Shown in pieces: positions 16,283 to 24,932 of a stretch of 64,000 nt of DNA; position 1 is the first letter of the stretch; each line of letters opens with the position of its first letter. Location: the NCBI GenBank assembly GCA_964395095.1, contig CAYMZZ010000019.1:1-64000 (forward strand). Direction: 5' to 3'. The stretch comes from CAYMZZ01 sp964395095 (GTDB lineage Bacteria; Bacteroidota; Bacteroidia; Chitinophagales; Chitinophagaceae). Under the pieces are notes generated by a model, which was not told the origin of the DNA, did not search any database, and saw nothing but the letters and a program-made list of their open reading frames with translations. The translations under genes were made by a program, and so were the position numbers.

Positions 16283-16753
16283 ATGACAAGCATATTGCGT
16301 ACAGTTTTGGCGATGGTTCTTGCATTAACGATTGGACTGATTTTATCATTTTTTCTGGAAGGTTCTGCCAGGTCCGATTTAGGTCTGGGATCATATTTGG
16401 CAGTGGGTTTATTCTATGGGACTCCCGTATTGGGCATCGGATTCATTATGTTTCTGATCATCAATTACCTGACAAAAGTTCGGATTAGACGGAGGCATTT
16501 CAAGAATATTCATATTTTCTATTTTGGAATATCCATCGCTTTTGGGTTCGTTCCGGTTTTAGGTTTTGCAGCTTTCGATTACGCTCATCGCGGCAGATTC
16601 TTTAATGAGCCGACGTTCGCTGATCTTTTCTTTGAGTATTTGCCTATCATTTGGCTGACTGGTATAGCCGCAGTTACGAATTGGATACTTGTATGGCGTC
16701 GATTCGAGAATCGAGCAGGAGCCAGAGAGGATGTGCACACGAAGAGCGCATAG
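16283..16753 (+). CDS. Four-helix membrane protein, unknown
   Basis: This encodes 156 residues with hydrophobic segments at about 5-25, 38-64, 78-102 and 118-140, and basic loops (KVRIRRRHFKN) facing the cytoplasm. No family is recognised. The 240-base gap before it (16044-16282) shows nothing I can support. Confidence 0.5.
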   Translation: MTSILRTVLAMVLALTIGLILSFFLEGSARSDLGLGSYLAVGLFYGTPVLGIGFIMFLIINYLTKVRIRRRHFKNIHIFYFGISIAFGFVPVLGFAAFDYAHRGRFFNEPTFADLFFEYLPIIWLTGIAAVTNWILVWRRFENRAGAREDVHTKSA

Positions 16754-16873
16754 GCGATATGAGGGAGTAAGAACTGGGATTCAAGTTTGGAGTGCCGCCA
16801 CATCGCCAATGCTACAGAGTATGCTGCCATATTTGCGACTTGCATTATCTTCATTTGAATAATAAGAAGGCAT

Positions 16874-17824
16874 ATGATTTGTAATCGCAGAAATCTCGGG
16901 AAATCGTTGATTTTGGCTTTCATTTTACTGAGCTTTTTAAATGCAGCATTGTCGCAGGATGGTACAATCTACCTATTAGAAGCCCCTGCAGAGCCGAATG
17001 CGATTGTGCTCGGCACTGGCGGTGTCGATAATCAGCCGGCCGCGGAAACATGGTTCCGCCAATGGGGTGACCCCATGGCACGGAACATTAGCCAGGCGAC
17101 ACTGACCCCCTTTCTTCCCAAACCAGGTACCGCAAACGGTGCGGCTGTAATTGTGGCGCCGGGTGGTGCTTTCCGCTGGCTTTCGATGGGTAACGAAGGA
17201 TGGGAAGTGGCCCAGGCGCTTGCCGACAAAGGGATAGCCGCCTTTGTATTGAAATACCGGCTTTTCCCGACTCCGGAATCGCTCGACAGCTTTAAGGCTT
17301 CGATGAATCGCCCGCTTATGCCTCCTCCGGCCAGGTCAGACAGCTCTCGAACGACAGCGCCATCGGGACCTTTTCAGATGGATTTATCGAACCAGCTTGC
17401 GGACGCCGAGGCTGCCTATGCGCTGATTTTGAAAAGGGCCAAAGAATGGGGGGTAGATACTGCCCGAATAGGCATGATTGGCTTTTCGGCTGGCGCCGGT
17501 CTTACCATGCATTCCACCCTTCACTCGAAGAGCATGAAGCTGGCTTTCATTGGCCCGATATATGGCGGAATGGGCCCGGTAAACGTGCCGAAGAATGCGC
17601 CTCCCATGTTTAATGTTATTGCCACCGACGATTTCCTTTTCCGCGGTCAGTTTGGCGTGATTGATTCCTGGTTCAGGGCAGGTATACCTGTAGAGTTTCA
17701 TCTTTACCAGAACGGTGGCCACGGATTCGGGCTGGGGAACCCCAACAGAACCAGCAACCGCTGGTTTGATGCATTTATGCACTGGTTGGAGGTTAACGGA
17801 TTTCTGAAGCCGAAATCCAGGTAA
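16874..17824 (+). CDS. Secreted alpha/beta-hydrolase (BD-FAE/acetylesterase type)
   Basis: This encodes 316 residues with a signal peptide ending NAALSQ (about residue 27). The oxyanion region VIVAPGGAFRWL, the nucleophile elbow GFSAG (Ser205), the acid region ATDDFLF and the histidine in GGHGFGLG near residue 288 define an alpha/beta-hydrolase of the BD-FAE/xylan acetylesterase-like group. Members remove acetyl or other acyl groups from plant polysaccharide pieces; the substrate is not readable here. Base composition is richer in GC than the genes to its left, so it probably belongs to the stable chromosome and not to the cassette-like region. Confidence 0.75.
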   Translation: MICNRRNLGKSLILAFILLSFLNAALSQDGTIYLLEAPAEPNAIVLGTGGVDNQPAAETWFRQWGDPMARNISQATLTPFLPKPGTANGAAVIVAPGGAFRWLSMGNEGWEVAQALADKGIAAFVLKYRLFPTPESLDSFKASMNRPLMPPPARSDSSRTTAPSGPFQMDLSNQLADAEAAYALILKRAKEWGVDTARIGMIGFSAGAGLTMHSTLHSKSMKLAFIGPIYGGMGPVNVPKNAPPMFNVIATDDFLFRGQFGVIDSWFRAGIPVEFHLYQNGGHGFGLGNPNRTSNRWFDAFMHWLEVNGFLKPKSR

Positions 17825-17914
17825 ATTCATATCATACATTCATATTCCATTCGGCAGCGACAAAGGTTAGTGTGCGACAGCGGCGCATGAATACACATAA
17901 ATAACACACAGAGA

Positions 17915-19315
17915 ATGAAAAGCAGATTATTTCTATTTTGTTGTATCGTGCAATGCTGCTATGGTATGGCGCAAACATCCTCCTCAAGAAAAAAGGCAGC
18001 AATAGATTCCCTGATTCATAGCGAAATGAAAACCCAACAGATTCCCGGGTTATCTCTTGTGGTGGTCAAAAATGGAGAAATCGATTATGTTCAAGGCTAT
18101 GGCTATGCTAACCTGGAGCATAATGTGCCCGTGAAACCCGAAACTGTTTTTCAGGCAGGTTCTGTAGGAAAACAGTTTACCTCTTTTGCGGTGATGCTAT
18201 TGGTACAGGATGGTAGAATGAGTCTTGATGATAAGCTTACCAAGTACTTCCCCGATGCACCGCGAGGTTGGGATTCCATTACTGTACGTCATTTACTTAA
18301 CCATACAAGTGGTTTTGGGGAGTACAGCGATGACTTCAATTACCGGGCAGATTATACCGATGAGGGTCTTTACCTGGAGATCAGAAAAAGGCCATTGCTC
18401 TTTAAAGCGGGTGAAAGACAGCGGTATAGCAATATGGGTTATGCAACACTTGGGGTGATTATCAACAAAGTGGCGGGGAAGTTTTATGGAGATTTTTTAA
18501 AAGAAAGAGTTTTTACACCCCTGGGTATGACAACCGCAAGAATTATCAATGAAGCAGATATTATTCCGAATCGTGCTGCTGGTTATCGTATGGTGAATAA
18601 TGAATGGAAAAACCAGGAATGGGTTTCACCAACTATCAATACTACCGCCGATGGTTCTTTGTATGTTACCGCATTGGATATGGCAAACTGGGAAGCCGGA
18701 TTAAATGCCGGCAAGTTGTTGGCAAAGGAATTTTACGATATGATGTGGGCCCCGACAAAGTTGAATAATGGCAGTTATGAAAATTATGGCTTTGGCTGGT
18801 CAATAGATTCTGTGTATGGTCGAAGGATATTGGAACACAATGGCACCTGGCAGGGATTTGAATGTACCATCAAACGTTTTCCGCAAGAAAAACTGGCAGT
18901 GATTGTATTTTCCAATCGTCTGCGCAGCAGTACAAACAGAATTGCCACCCGAATCCTGCGCGTTTATCAGCCAGAGTTAAGTATTGCCAGCCGAAAAACC
19001 ATAATTGATACTGAACCGAAGATAACGGGCCTGGTGAATAGTTTAATTGTTAAGACTATCGATAAAACTTTGACAGCGGATATGTTCACCAGCGAATTTG
19101 GCCCGGAAATGATTGATAGTACGGAGCAGGTTAATATGTCAAACGGCTTGAAGAAATATGGCAATTTCATAAAGGTAGAACCATTGGCAAGATTACCATT
19201 GGATGGGGGAGTGCGGGAGTTTCAATACCGGATTTTATTCAGCAACGAACAATTAGAACTGACCATTCGATTTACAAAGGACAATAGGATTGCTTATTTG
19301 CAAGGGAAGGAGTAG
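17915..19315 (+). CDS. Serine hydrolase of the beta-lactamase/penicillin-binding class C fold
   Basis: This encodes 466 residues with a signal peptide ending YGMAQ (about residue 20). Active-site motifs are visible: SVGK (Ser83, Lys86), YSN (171-173) and HNG in LEHNGTWQG near residue 310, in place of the KTG of true beta-lactamases. Such proteins are D-aminopeptidase, esterase or carboxypeptidase-like, and resistance to antibiotics should not be assumed. The C-terminal about 90 residues form a small extra domain. It follows the esterase gene by 90 bases on the same strand. Confidence 0.8.
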   Translation: MKSRLFLFCCIVQCCYGMAQTSSSRKKAAIDSLIHSEMKTQQIPGLSLVVVKNGEIDYVQGYGYANLEHNVPVKPETVFQAGSVGKQFTSFAVMLLVQDGRMSLDDKLTKYFPDAPRGWDSITVRHLLNHTSGFGEYSDDFNYRADYTDEGLYLEIRKRPLLFKAGERQRYSNMGYATLGVIINKVAGKFYGDFLKERVFTPLGMTTARIINEADIIPNRAAGYRMVNNEWKNQEWVSPTINTTADGSLYVTALDMANWEAGLNAGKLLAKEFYDMMWAPTKLNNGSYENYGFGWSIDSVYGRRILEHNGTWQGFECTIKRFPQEKLAVIVFSNRLRSSTNRIATRILRVYQPELSIASRKTIIDTEPKITGLVNSLIVKTIDKTLTADMFTSEFGPEMIDSTEQVNMSNGLKKYGNFIKVEPLARLPLDGGVREFQYRILFSNEQLELTIRFTKDNRIAYLQGKE

Positions 19316-19482
19316 AGGAAGCTATTCCAAAACTGTTGGATTTGTGGAGAGAGTAGTCATGGAACAAAGTCTCTCATAAGCACAGGTTTATTTTGTCAGA
19401 AATCAAAGACAGCCAAATGAACATTTGTAATGCACAAAGAAATGTCAACATTCAAATGTTTCCCTAATAACTGCCTGGTTTA

Positions 19483-20052
19483 ATGTATCCAAGTCTTCAA
19501 CAATATCTTCATCAAAACTCTTCCTTATCGGAGGAGGAAATTGCCGATATTGAAAATTATTTTGTGGAAAGAAAGGCGAAGCGAAATGAAATGCTAATTA
19601 ATTATAGCGCGGTATGTAGCCAGTTCTATTTTATTGTGGAGGGTGCTGTAAGAATTTATTCTATTAATTCTGAAGGTATAGAGCTTTCCCGATTTTTTGC
19701 TTTTGAGAATACTTTTTGTACCGCTTTGCCCAGTTTTATAGACCAGCAGCCCTCCAACGAATATTTGCAGACCATTGAACCTTGTAAATTATTAGCCATA
19801 TCCCGAAAGGATTTTTACCTGCTGGTGGATAAGTATCACGAATTCGAGCGTATTTACAGAAAGATCCTTGAATTCAGCTTTATCAATAATCAACAAAGGA
19901 TATATAGTTATCAAGGATTTACAGCTTTGGAGCGTGTACAATTACTGATAAAAATGCAACCGGAATTTTTACTTCGTGTTTCTAATAAGCTGGCAGCATC
20001 TTATTTGGGAATCTCACCCTCCACATTAAGCAGAACAAAGCGGGAACTTTAA
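19483..20052 (+). CDS. Crp/Fnr-family transcriptional regulator
   Basis: This encodes 189 residues. Residues 1-115 form a cyclic-nucleotide-binding-like beta-roll (FYFIVEGAVRIYSINSEG is the typical strand pair), and the C-terminus is a helix-turn-helix (KLAASYLGISPSTLSRTKREL). Conserved residues for cAMP are not evident, as usual for the Bacteroidota members. These regulators bind DNA as dimers. The target cannot be read; neighbouring genes (serine hydrolase, ankyrin lipoprotein) are candidates. The protein ends directly after the recognition helix, slightly shorter than usual. Confidence 0.8.
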   Translation: MYPSLQQYLHQNSSLSEEEIADIENYFVERKAKRNEMLINYSAVCSQFYFIVEGAVRIYSINSEGIELSRFFAFENTFCTALPSFIDQQPSNEYLQTIEPCKLLAISRKDFYLLVDKYHEFERIYRKILEFSFINNQQRIYSYQGFTALERVQLLIKMQPEFLLRVSNKLAASYLGISPSTLSRTKREL

Positions 20053-20127
20053 AACGTTGACTTAAAGCAATGTTCTGGACTATAATCATTGCGATATTTG
20101 CCCAAAATACTAAGGGGGGGTCCGATA

Positions 20128-20808
20128 ATGAAAGCTTTAACTGTGGTTTTTTGTTTCGCTTTGTTCGGCAGCTTTAGTGCCTGCGCCCAAAAATCTGATA
20201 AGTCAGGTAAAATGCAAATGGATTTCATAAATGCCGCCAGGAACAACGATACGGCGACACTTCAGAACCTTTTGGCGCAAGGTGTGGATATTGAAGCCAC
20301 TGATAGGCACAAAAGAACGGCTTTAATGATGGCGACCTATGAGAATAATTTTGAAGCATCCCAATTCCTTATTAAAGCCGGCGCCAATGTAAATGCGCAA
20401 GACGATAGGTTGGAAAGTCCGGCGCTTCACGCTGGAGCAATGGGATACCTCGAAATTCTTAAAGCCTTGCTGGCTACGGGTAAGGTCGACCATCTATTAT
20501 TGAATCGATATGGTGGTACAGCACTTATCCCTGCCTGTGAACGGGGCCATACTGAAGTTGTAAAGGAATTATTAAAAGTGGAAGACTACCCTATCGACCA
20601 TGTCAATAATTTGACCTGGACTGCATTAATGGAAGCCATTGTTTTGGGCAGCGGAGGCAAAACGCATACCCATATTGTTGAACTATTGGTGAATGCCGGC
20701 TGTGATGTAAATATTCCGGACAAGAATGGTATTAGTCCATTGCAGCATGCCAGGAAGAACGGCTATAAAGACATTGTATCTATTTTAGAAAAAGCCGGAG
20801 CTAAATAA
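20128..20808 (+). CDS. Ankyrin-repeat lipoprotein
   Basis: This encodes about 226 residues. I chose the ATG at 20128 because it starts a lipoprotein signal (LFGSFSAC); the ATG at 20089 adds 13 unlikely residues. Four to five ankyrin repeats follow (for example TDRHKRTALMMATYENNFEA, GTALIPACERGHTEVVKEL, NGISPLQHARKNGYKDIV). Ankyrin repeats bind proteins; periplasmic or outer-membrane-attached versions often partner with catalases or toxins, but no such partner is adjacent. A run of seven G (20114-20120) lies 7 bases before the ATG, at the ribosome-binding position, and could make translation sensitive to tract length. Confidence 0.75.
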   Translation: MKALTVVFCFALFGSFSACAQKSDKSGKMQMDFINAARNNDTATLQNLLAQGVDIEATDRHKRTALMMATYENNFEASQFLIKAGANVNAQDDRLESPALHAGAMGYLEILKALLATGKVDHLLLNRYGGTALIPACERGHTEVVKELLKVEDYPIDHVNNLTWTALMEAIVLGSGGKTHTHIVELLVNAGCDVNIPDKNGISPLQHARKNGYKDIVSILEKAGAK

Positions 20809-20838
20809 AGGCTACCGAATTTAATATCCAATCGAATT

Positions 20839-21459
20839 ATGCGAGGGATCTATATAATTTTAGGGTTGGTACTGACCGGTGTATTTGTTTTTGCACAATT
20901 TGGGGATCGGCAGGAAAAGTCAACCAACCATCATCAAACTAGAAGTTTTATGGCGCAGACTATCACAGATTCGGAAGCAGGATTTACGGAAGCCGACCAG
21001 GTCTTTTTCGAACATTGCCTGAGGCTGGCGGAAGATGCTTTAATAGCGGGCGACCAACCTTTTGGCTCCATACTTGTGAACAAAGAAAATGAAATTATAG
21101 CGGAAGCCAGGAATCGGGTGAATGAAAAAAATATGCTTGCCCATCCGGAGATTGAACTTGCCGAATGGGCAATGAATAATTTGAGCCTTGAAGAGCGTCG
21201 TCAAACTATAATGTACACCACTGGCGAACATTGCCCGATGTGTGCCGGAGCGCATAGCTGGTCGCAGATAGGGGGGCTTTATTATTTAAGTTCGGCGGCA
21301 CAATTAGGAGAATGGTTGAACGAGTTTGGCGTGGAAGCTGCGCCAATTTCGTTTATTCCCGCTGAAGTGATTATGAAGAATGTAGTAGTAAAAGGACCTG
21401 CGAAAGGCCCGATGCTGGAAGAAATAAAGGAAAAGCATAAGCGATACTACAAAAAATAA
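20839..21459 (+). CDS. Nucleoside/cytosine deaminase-fold protein with an N-terminal hydrophobic extension
   Basis: This encodes 206 residues, or 169 if translation starts at the ATG at 20950 (MAQTITDSEAG). The zinc-binding core is visible: HPEIELAEWA, where relatives have HAE, and HCPMCAGA, where relatives have PCxxC. DQPFGSILVNKENEII is the family strand. Enzymes of this fold deaminate cytosine, guanine or tRNA adenosine. The first 20 residues form a signal-peptide-like helix ending VFAQ, which is odd for a cytoplasmic zinc enzyme. The core without it has usual length, so either start may be used. It follows the ankyrin gene by 30 bases. Confidence 0.75.
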   Translation: MRGIYIILGLVLTGVFVFAQFGDRQEKSTNHHQTRSFMAQTITDSEAGFTEADQVFFEHCLRLAEDALIAGDQPFGSILVNKENEIIAEARNRVNEKNMLAHPEIELAEWAMNNLSLEERRQTIMYTTGEHCPMCAGAHSWSQIGGLYYLSSAAQLGEWLNEFGVEAAPISFIPAEVIMKNVVVKGPAKGPMLEEIKEKHKRYYKK

Positions 21460-21602
21460 ACTTGCATAAAGAACTACACGCTGGATGGTGCAAGTGTGAT
21501 GCGGGCGAAATTGATGGATTTAGTAACTCCGATTCCCGGCTGATGGATCATCGGTTTGTCAAGGTGGATTTGAAATAAAAATAGTTTTCACCTGCATAAA
21601 TT

Positions 21603-21825
21603 ATGGGCTATGGTGAAAAGTTTCATGCGGTGGTTCTATATACCATTGCTGTTAATGTGGTAGGCTCCGGGCAACCTTTGCTGGTAGTGCATGGCGGACC
21701 GGGCATGAGTCATGATTATTTGGCGCCACAGCTAATCGAATCTTTTAAGGATGCGTATCAGTTGATTTTTATGATCAAAAAAGAGGCAGAAGCCAGTTTA
21801 TAGAAACTTGTAAAAGCGGGAGCGG
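21603..21825 (+). pseudogene. Proline iminopeptidase-like alpha/beta hydrolase, broken
   Basis: The first 55 codons encode GSGQPLLVVHGGPGMSHDYL, the oxyanion-hole segment of proline iminopeptidase-type hydrolases, of which about 290 residues are expected. The frame then breaks in a T-tract (21766-21770). In the next frame the text continues as YDQKRGRSQFIE, matching the family (YDQRG.G.S), so one T appears lost. After about 21830 no further homology is visible, so most of the gene is deleted. Confidence 0.75.
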
Positions 21826-21948
21826 ATTATTTCTGCTTTTTGGGAGCTTATTAGCCAGGCAAACAAGACATGTCGCAATTGCCCCCCTATTTGACGTCTT
21901 GCACTTGTTTCGGTTTCGGCCTTATGGGTATGTTTGATTAAAAATGCT

Positions 21949-22389
21949 ATGGCACAAATTAATCCCCACATTAATTTCAACGGGAATGCGGAAGAGGCAT
22001 TCAATTTTTACAAGTCAGTTTTTGGTGCTGAGTTCTCCAGGCTTGTACGTTTTAAAGACATGGCCGGCGCTGAATTTCCGATGGCTGAAACGGAAAAAGA
22101 GAAGATTATGCATATTGCTTTGCCAATAGGCAGTAATTTGCTGATGGGCAATGATGTTCCCGAATTTATGGGCAAGGTGAACGAAAGAGAGAACAGGAGT
22201 AAGATTGCTGTGCGTACACAAAGCCGGGAAGAGGCTGATCGTTTGTTTAAGGGGCTTTCCGCCGGAGCAGAAGTTGAAATGCCGATGGCCGATAGCCCCT
22301 GGGGTTCCTATTTCGGTATGTTTCGGGATAAATATGGCATAGAATGGATGGTGGAATATGAAGCAAAGCCAGATCCAAACAACCATTGA
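21949..22389 (+). CDS. VOC-superfamily (PhnB-like) protein
   Basis: This encodes about 146 residues from the ATG at 21949 (MAQINPHINFNGNAEEAFNF); the frame extends 5 codons upstream to a TTG. The pattern INPHINFNGNAEEAFNFYKSVFGAEF and the C-terminal SPWGSYFGMFRDKYGIEWM are typical of PhnB/3-demethylubiquinone-9 methyltransferase-like members of the glyoxalase/bleomycin fold. Catalytic function is usually unknown. It is cytoplasmic. Confidence 0.8.
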   Translation: MAQINPHINFNGNAEEAFNFYKSVFGAEFSRLVRFKDMAGAEFPMAETEKEKIMHIALPIGSNLLMGNDVPEFMGKVNERENRSKIAVRTQSREEADRLFKGLSAGAEVEMPMADSPWGSYFGMFRDKYGIEWMVEYEAKPDPNNH

Positions 22390-22415
22390 TCAGCTTTTAT
22401 TGAGTACTTTAAAGT

Positions 22416-23036
22416 ATGGGTGTTTACGTCTTGTTACTGCTATTCGTTTTATTATTGTTAGCAGGACTGATTTATTGGGTTATCAAGACTATACAACTAT
22501 TCAGAAAGGGACGAACCCGGCGAGCGACTATTCATACAATAGTCCTTTTGTTTTTAGCCCTGTTTGTATGCTGGGAATTAAGGCTTCTTCCCTTATCGGC
22601 GGAGTTTAAGTTTAAGAAGCAAACAAAGGCCCTGACAGGAAAGGAATTTTGGTGCTGGAATGAATTTTTGTACGAGGAGTGGGGCATACGAGGAGAAGGA
22701 TTCACGTTTGAGATTTACCGTTTCAATGACGAGATATCGAAATATTTCAACTCTCCGGATTCGGCGTTTTTCAAGGATTTCCCCAGCGCCGATTTCAGGG
22801 TATCGCGTTGGAGGGAAACTCCTTTACCGGATACCTTGTTTTTAAACAGCATGATGCCGGTGTATGGGAATTGGTCGGACCGGCGGCAGGAGAAGATGGA
22901 GAGCAGGTATGCGATAGTGAAGCAAATTGCGAAAAGCAAAGGTTCCTATTATGCGATCAGGGAAGCTAGCGGAAATGATCTGTATTTGCTTTCACCCGAA
23001 ATGCGCCTCATTATCTGGATCAACTATAACTATTAA
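22416..23036 (+). CDS. Membrane-anchored protein, unknown
   Basis: This encodes 206 residues with two N-terminal membrane helices (about 3-26 and 41-58) followed by a tryptophan-rich soluble domain of about 145 residues. No family is recognised. It starts 26 bases after the VOC gene on the same strand. Confidence 0.5.
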   Translation: MGVYVLLLLFVLLLLAGLIYWVIKTIQLFRKGRTRRATIHTIVLLFLALFVCWELRLLPLSAEFKFKKQTKALTGKEFWCWNEFLYEEWGIRGEGFTFEIYRFNDEISKYFNSPDSAFFKDFPSADFRVSRWRETPLPDTLFLNSMMPVYGNWSDRRQEKMESRYAIVKQIAKSKGSYYAIREASGNDLYLLSPEMRLIIWINYNY

Positions 23037-23113
23037 TTTGCAGCTTGGTAATGCGAATGGTTGGTTTGGGGGGATTAGATTTTTCTCAATTCTTATACCA
23101 ATACAAATAGCAT

Positions 23114-23485
23114 ATGAAACTGGGAGCATTTTCCATTAGCCTTGCCGTAAAAGACATTCATCGATCGAAAGAATTTTACGAGCAATTAGGGTTTTCAAAA
23201 TTGGGCGGAAACATCGATCAGAAATGGCTGATCCTAAAGAATGGCAATGCCATTATAGGTTTGTTTGAAGGCATGTTTGAAAACAATATTATTACGTTTA
23301 ATCCCGGCTGGGATGAAAACGGCGCCAATATAGAAAGCTTCGATGACGTGAGAAAAATTCAGGAACATCTCAAAGCTTCGGGTATTGCCTTAAGTGCAGA
23401 AGCCGATCCAGATAGTACGGGTCCTGCTCATATCACCCTCACGGATCCTGATGGGAATGCCATACTGATTGACCAGCACCGATAA
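23114..23485 (+). CDS. Glyoxalase/VOC-family protein
   Basis: This encodes 123 residues with the VOC pattern: ISLAVKDIHRSKEFYEQLGF at the start and PAHITLTDPDGNAILIDQH at the end. This group includes lactoylglutathione lyase-like proteins of unknown substrate. It is followed by the DinB-like gene after 31 bases, perhaps an operon. Confidence 0.8.
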   Translation: MKLGAFSISLAVKDIHRSKEFYEQLGFSKLGGNIDQKWLILKNGNAIIGLFEGMFENNIITFNPGWDENGANIESFDDVRKIQEHLKASGIALSAEADPDSTGPAHITLTDPDGNAILIDQHR

Positions 23486-23516
23486 ACTGAAATTTTAATA
23501 AATAGTTTCAAAACAA

Positions 23517-23972
23517 ATGGAATCTGCCTTCAAAACCTGGAAAACCAGCAGAAATATTTATCGGAGCTTTTTCGACCGATATTCCCTGGAGCAACTGAAT
23601 AAGATCCCGGAAGGCTTTACCAATAATCTCATCTGGAATATCGGGCATGTAATAGTGGTGCAGCAGCTATTGATTTACCGCGGTTCTGGTCTTCCAATGA
23701 ATATTTCGAAGGAGCTGGTGGGCCAGTATAAGCCAGGTACCAGCCCTTTGGGTGCTGTTGCGGAGGCGCAGGCTGATGAGCTCAAGGAGCTGTTGATTTC
23801 CCTGGTGGATAAGACAGAAGCAGATGTTCAGGCCAATCTTTTTACCGGGTATGCGGGACTCACCACTACCACCGGTTTTCACCTGGCATCGCTGCAGGAT
23901 GCACTGGTATTTAATAATTACCACGAAGGTTTGCATTTGGGGTATATGATGAGTATTCGGCGATTTGTATGA
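23517..23972 (+). CDS. DinB-family (DinB_2) protein
   Basis: This encodes 151 residues, mostly helical, with the metal-binding histidines of the DinB four-helix bundle: His in WNIGHVIVVQQLL and two in NNYHEGLHLGYM. DinB proteins are presumed metal-dependent, many acting as thiol transferases or hydrolases. Function here is unknown. Confidence 0.8.
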   Translation: MESAFKTWKTSRNIYRSFFDRYSLEQLNKIPEGFTNNLIWNIGHVIVVQQLLIYRGSGLPMNISKELVGQYKPGTSPLGAVAEAQADELKELLISLVDKTEADVQANLFTGYAGLTTTTGFHLASLQDALVFNNYHEGLHLGYMMSIRRFV

Positions 23973-24054
23973 AATGAGTGATATTCGATGGCCGATGATT
24001 TCTGGCGCTGAAAATGCCTTGCTTAACATCATATAATTATCAAACAGCCTTTTT

Positions 24055-24756
24055 ATGTTAACTCTCGACAATTATTTAGACCCCCATTATATTCATCGAA
24101 GCAATTGGCTTCGCGCCGCAGTGTTGGGCGCTAATGATGGCATTATTTCCATCTCCAGCCTGGCAATAGGGGTAGCAACCGCCAGTACGGAAAGGGATCC
24201 CATTTTGCTGGCTGCGGTGGCGGGTCTGGTAGCCGGCGCTTTATCGATGGCAGCGGGGGAATATGTATCGGTGAGCTCGCAAACCGATATTGAAAAAGCA
24301 GATATTGACAGGGAGAAAAAAGAGCTGGAAGAAATGCCTGAAGCGGAAATGAAGATACTCGCCGAGATCTATGAGAAAAGGGGTTTGAAGAAAGAGACGG
24401 CCCTGCAGGTGGCCCGTGAACTCACGGAGGCCGACGCGTTGGGTACGCATATCCGGGATGAACTGGGCATTAACGAAATAAGCCAGGCCAAACCCATACA
24501 GGCCGCATTTGCCTCGGGTGCCGCCTTTACGGTGGGTGGGCTGTTGCCCCTGCTGGTCACCATCCTCGCACCGGTGGCGGGCATGGAATATTATCTCTAT
24601 GGCTTTACCATTCTTTCCCTGGTTGTGCTGGGAGCGGTATCTGCCAAAACGGGTGGATCCAGTATCCCCAAATCGATCCTGCGGATTGTGATCTGGGGTA
24701 CTATTGCCATGGGGCTTTCGGCCCTGGTGGGCTACCTTTTTGGGGTGAATGTATAG
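24055..24756 (+). CDS. VIT1/CCC1-family metal (iron/manganese) transporter
   Basis: This encodes 233 residues. The first helices (LRAAVLGANDGIISISSLAIG, AAVAGLVAGALSMAAGEYVSV) carry the characteristic NDG and MAAGEY motifs. A charged metal-binding loop follows (about 85-140, rich in Glu: KKELEEMPEAEMKIL), then three more membrane helices. Family members export Fe(II) or Mn(II) from the cytoplasm using protons, or load them into vacuoles in eukaryotes. It reads alone, with a 178-base gap to the next gene. Confidence 0.9.
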   Translation: MLTLDNYLDPHYIHRSNWLRAAVLGANDGIISISSLAIGVATASTERDPILLAAVAGLVAGALSMAAGEYVSVSSQTDIEKADIDREKKELEEMPEAEMKILAEIYEKRGLKKETALQVARELTEADALGTHIRDELGINEISQAKPIQAAFASGAAFTVGGLLPLLVTILAPVAGMEYYLYGFTILSLVVLGAVSAKTGGSSIPKSILRIVIWGTIAMGLSALVGYLFGVNV

Positions 24757-24817
24757 GTGCGAATTCATATTAGGGTGTAAGGTAATTGGCAGAATTGAAT
24801 AGGAGAAGTCGATGGTA

Positions 24818-24924
24818 ATTCCGAAATTCATTTCTACGAGTATATATAAATAATTGGTAATCATCTAAATGATAACGAAATCTACATTTAATTACAATTT
24901 CGGAATCTGATTCCGAAATTGTAA
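24818..24924. promoter_or_regulatory. Perfect hairpin plus a third copy of its core before the ATPase gene
   Basis: TTACAATTTCGGAAT (24892-24906) and its exact complement (24910-24924) form a 15-base stem with a 3-base loop, ending 8 bases before the ATG at 24933. The core ATTCCGAAATT occurs also at 24818-24828, so there are two direct copies and one inverted. It would include the leader of the ATPase mRNA and could be an operator or a translational control hairpin. No T-tract follows that would make it a terminator for the upstream gene. Confidence 0.6.
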
Positions 24925-24932
24925 ATTGCAGC

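Noticed and set aside
17915..19315. Beta-lactamase resistance gene
   Set aside because: The class C fold is present but KTG is replaced by HNG and the overall type fits general serine hydrolases.
24241..24864. Minus-strand 207-codon frame
   Set aside because: It is antisense to the VIT-family gene and rich in His/Arg/Gln in the way of shadow frames.
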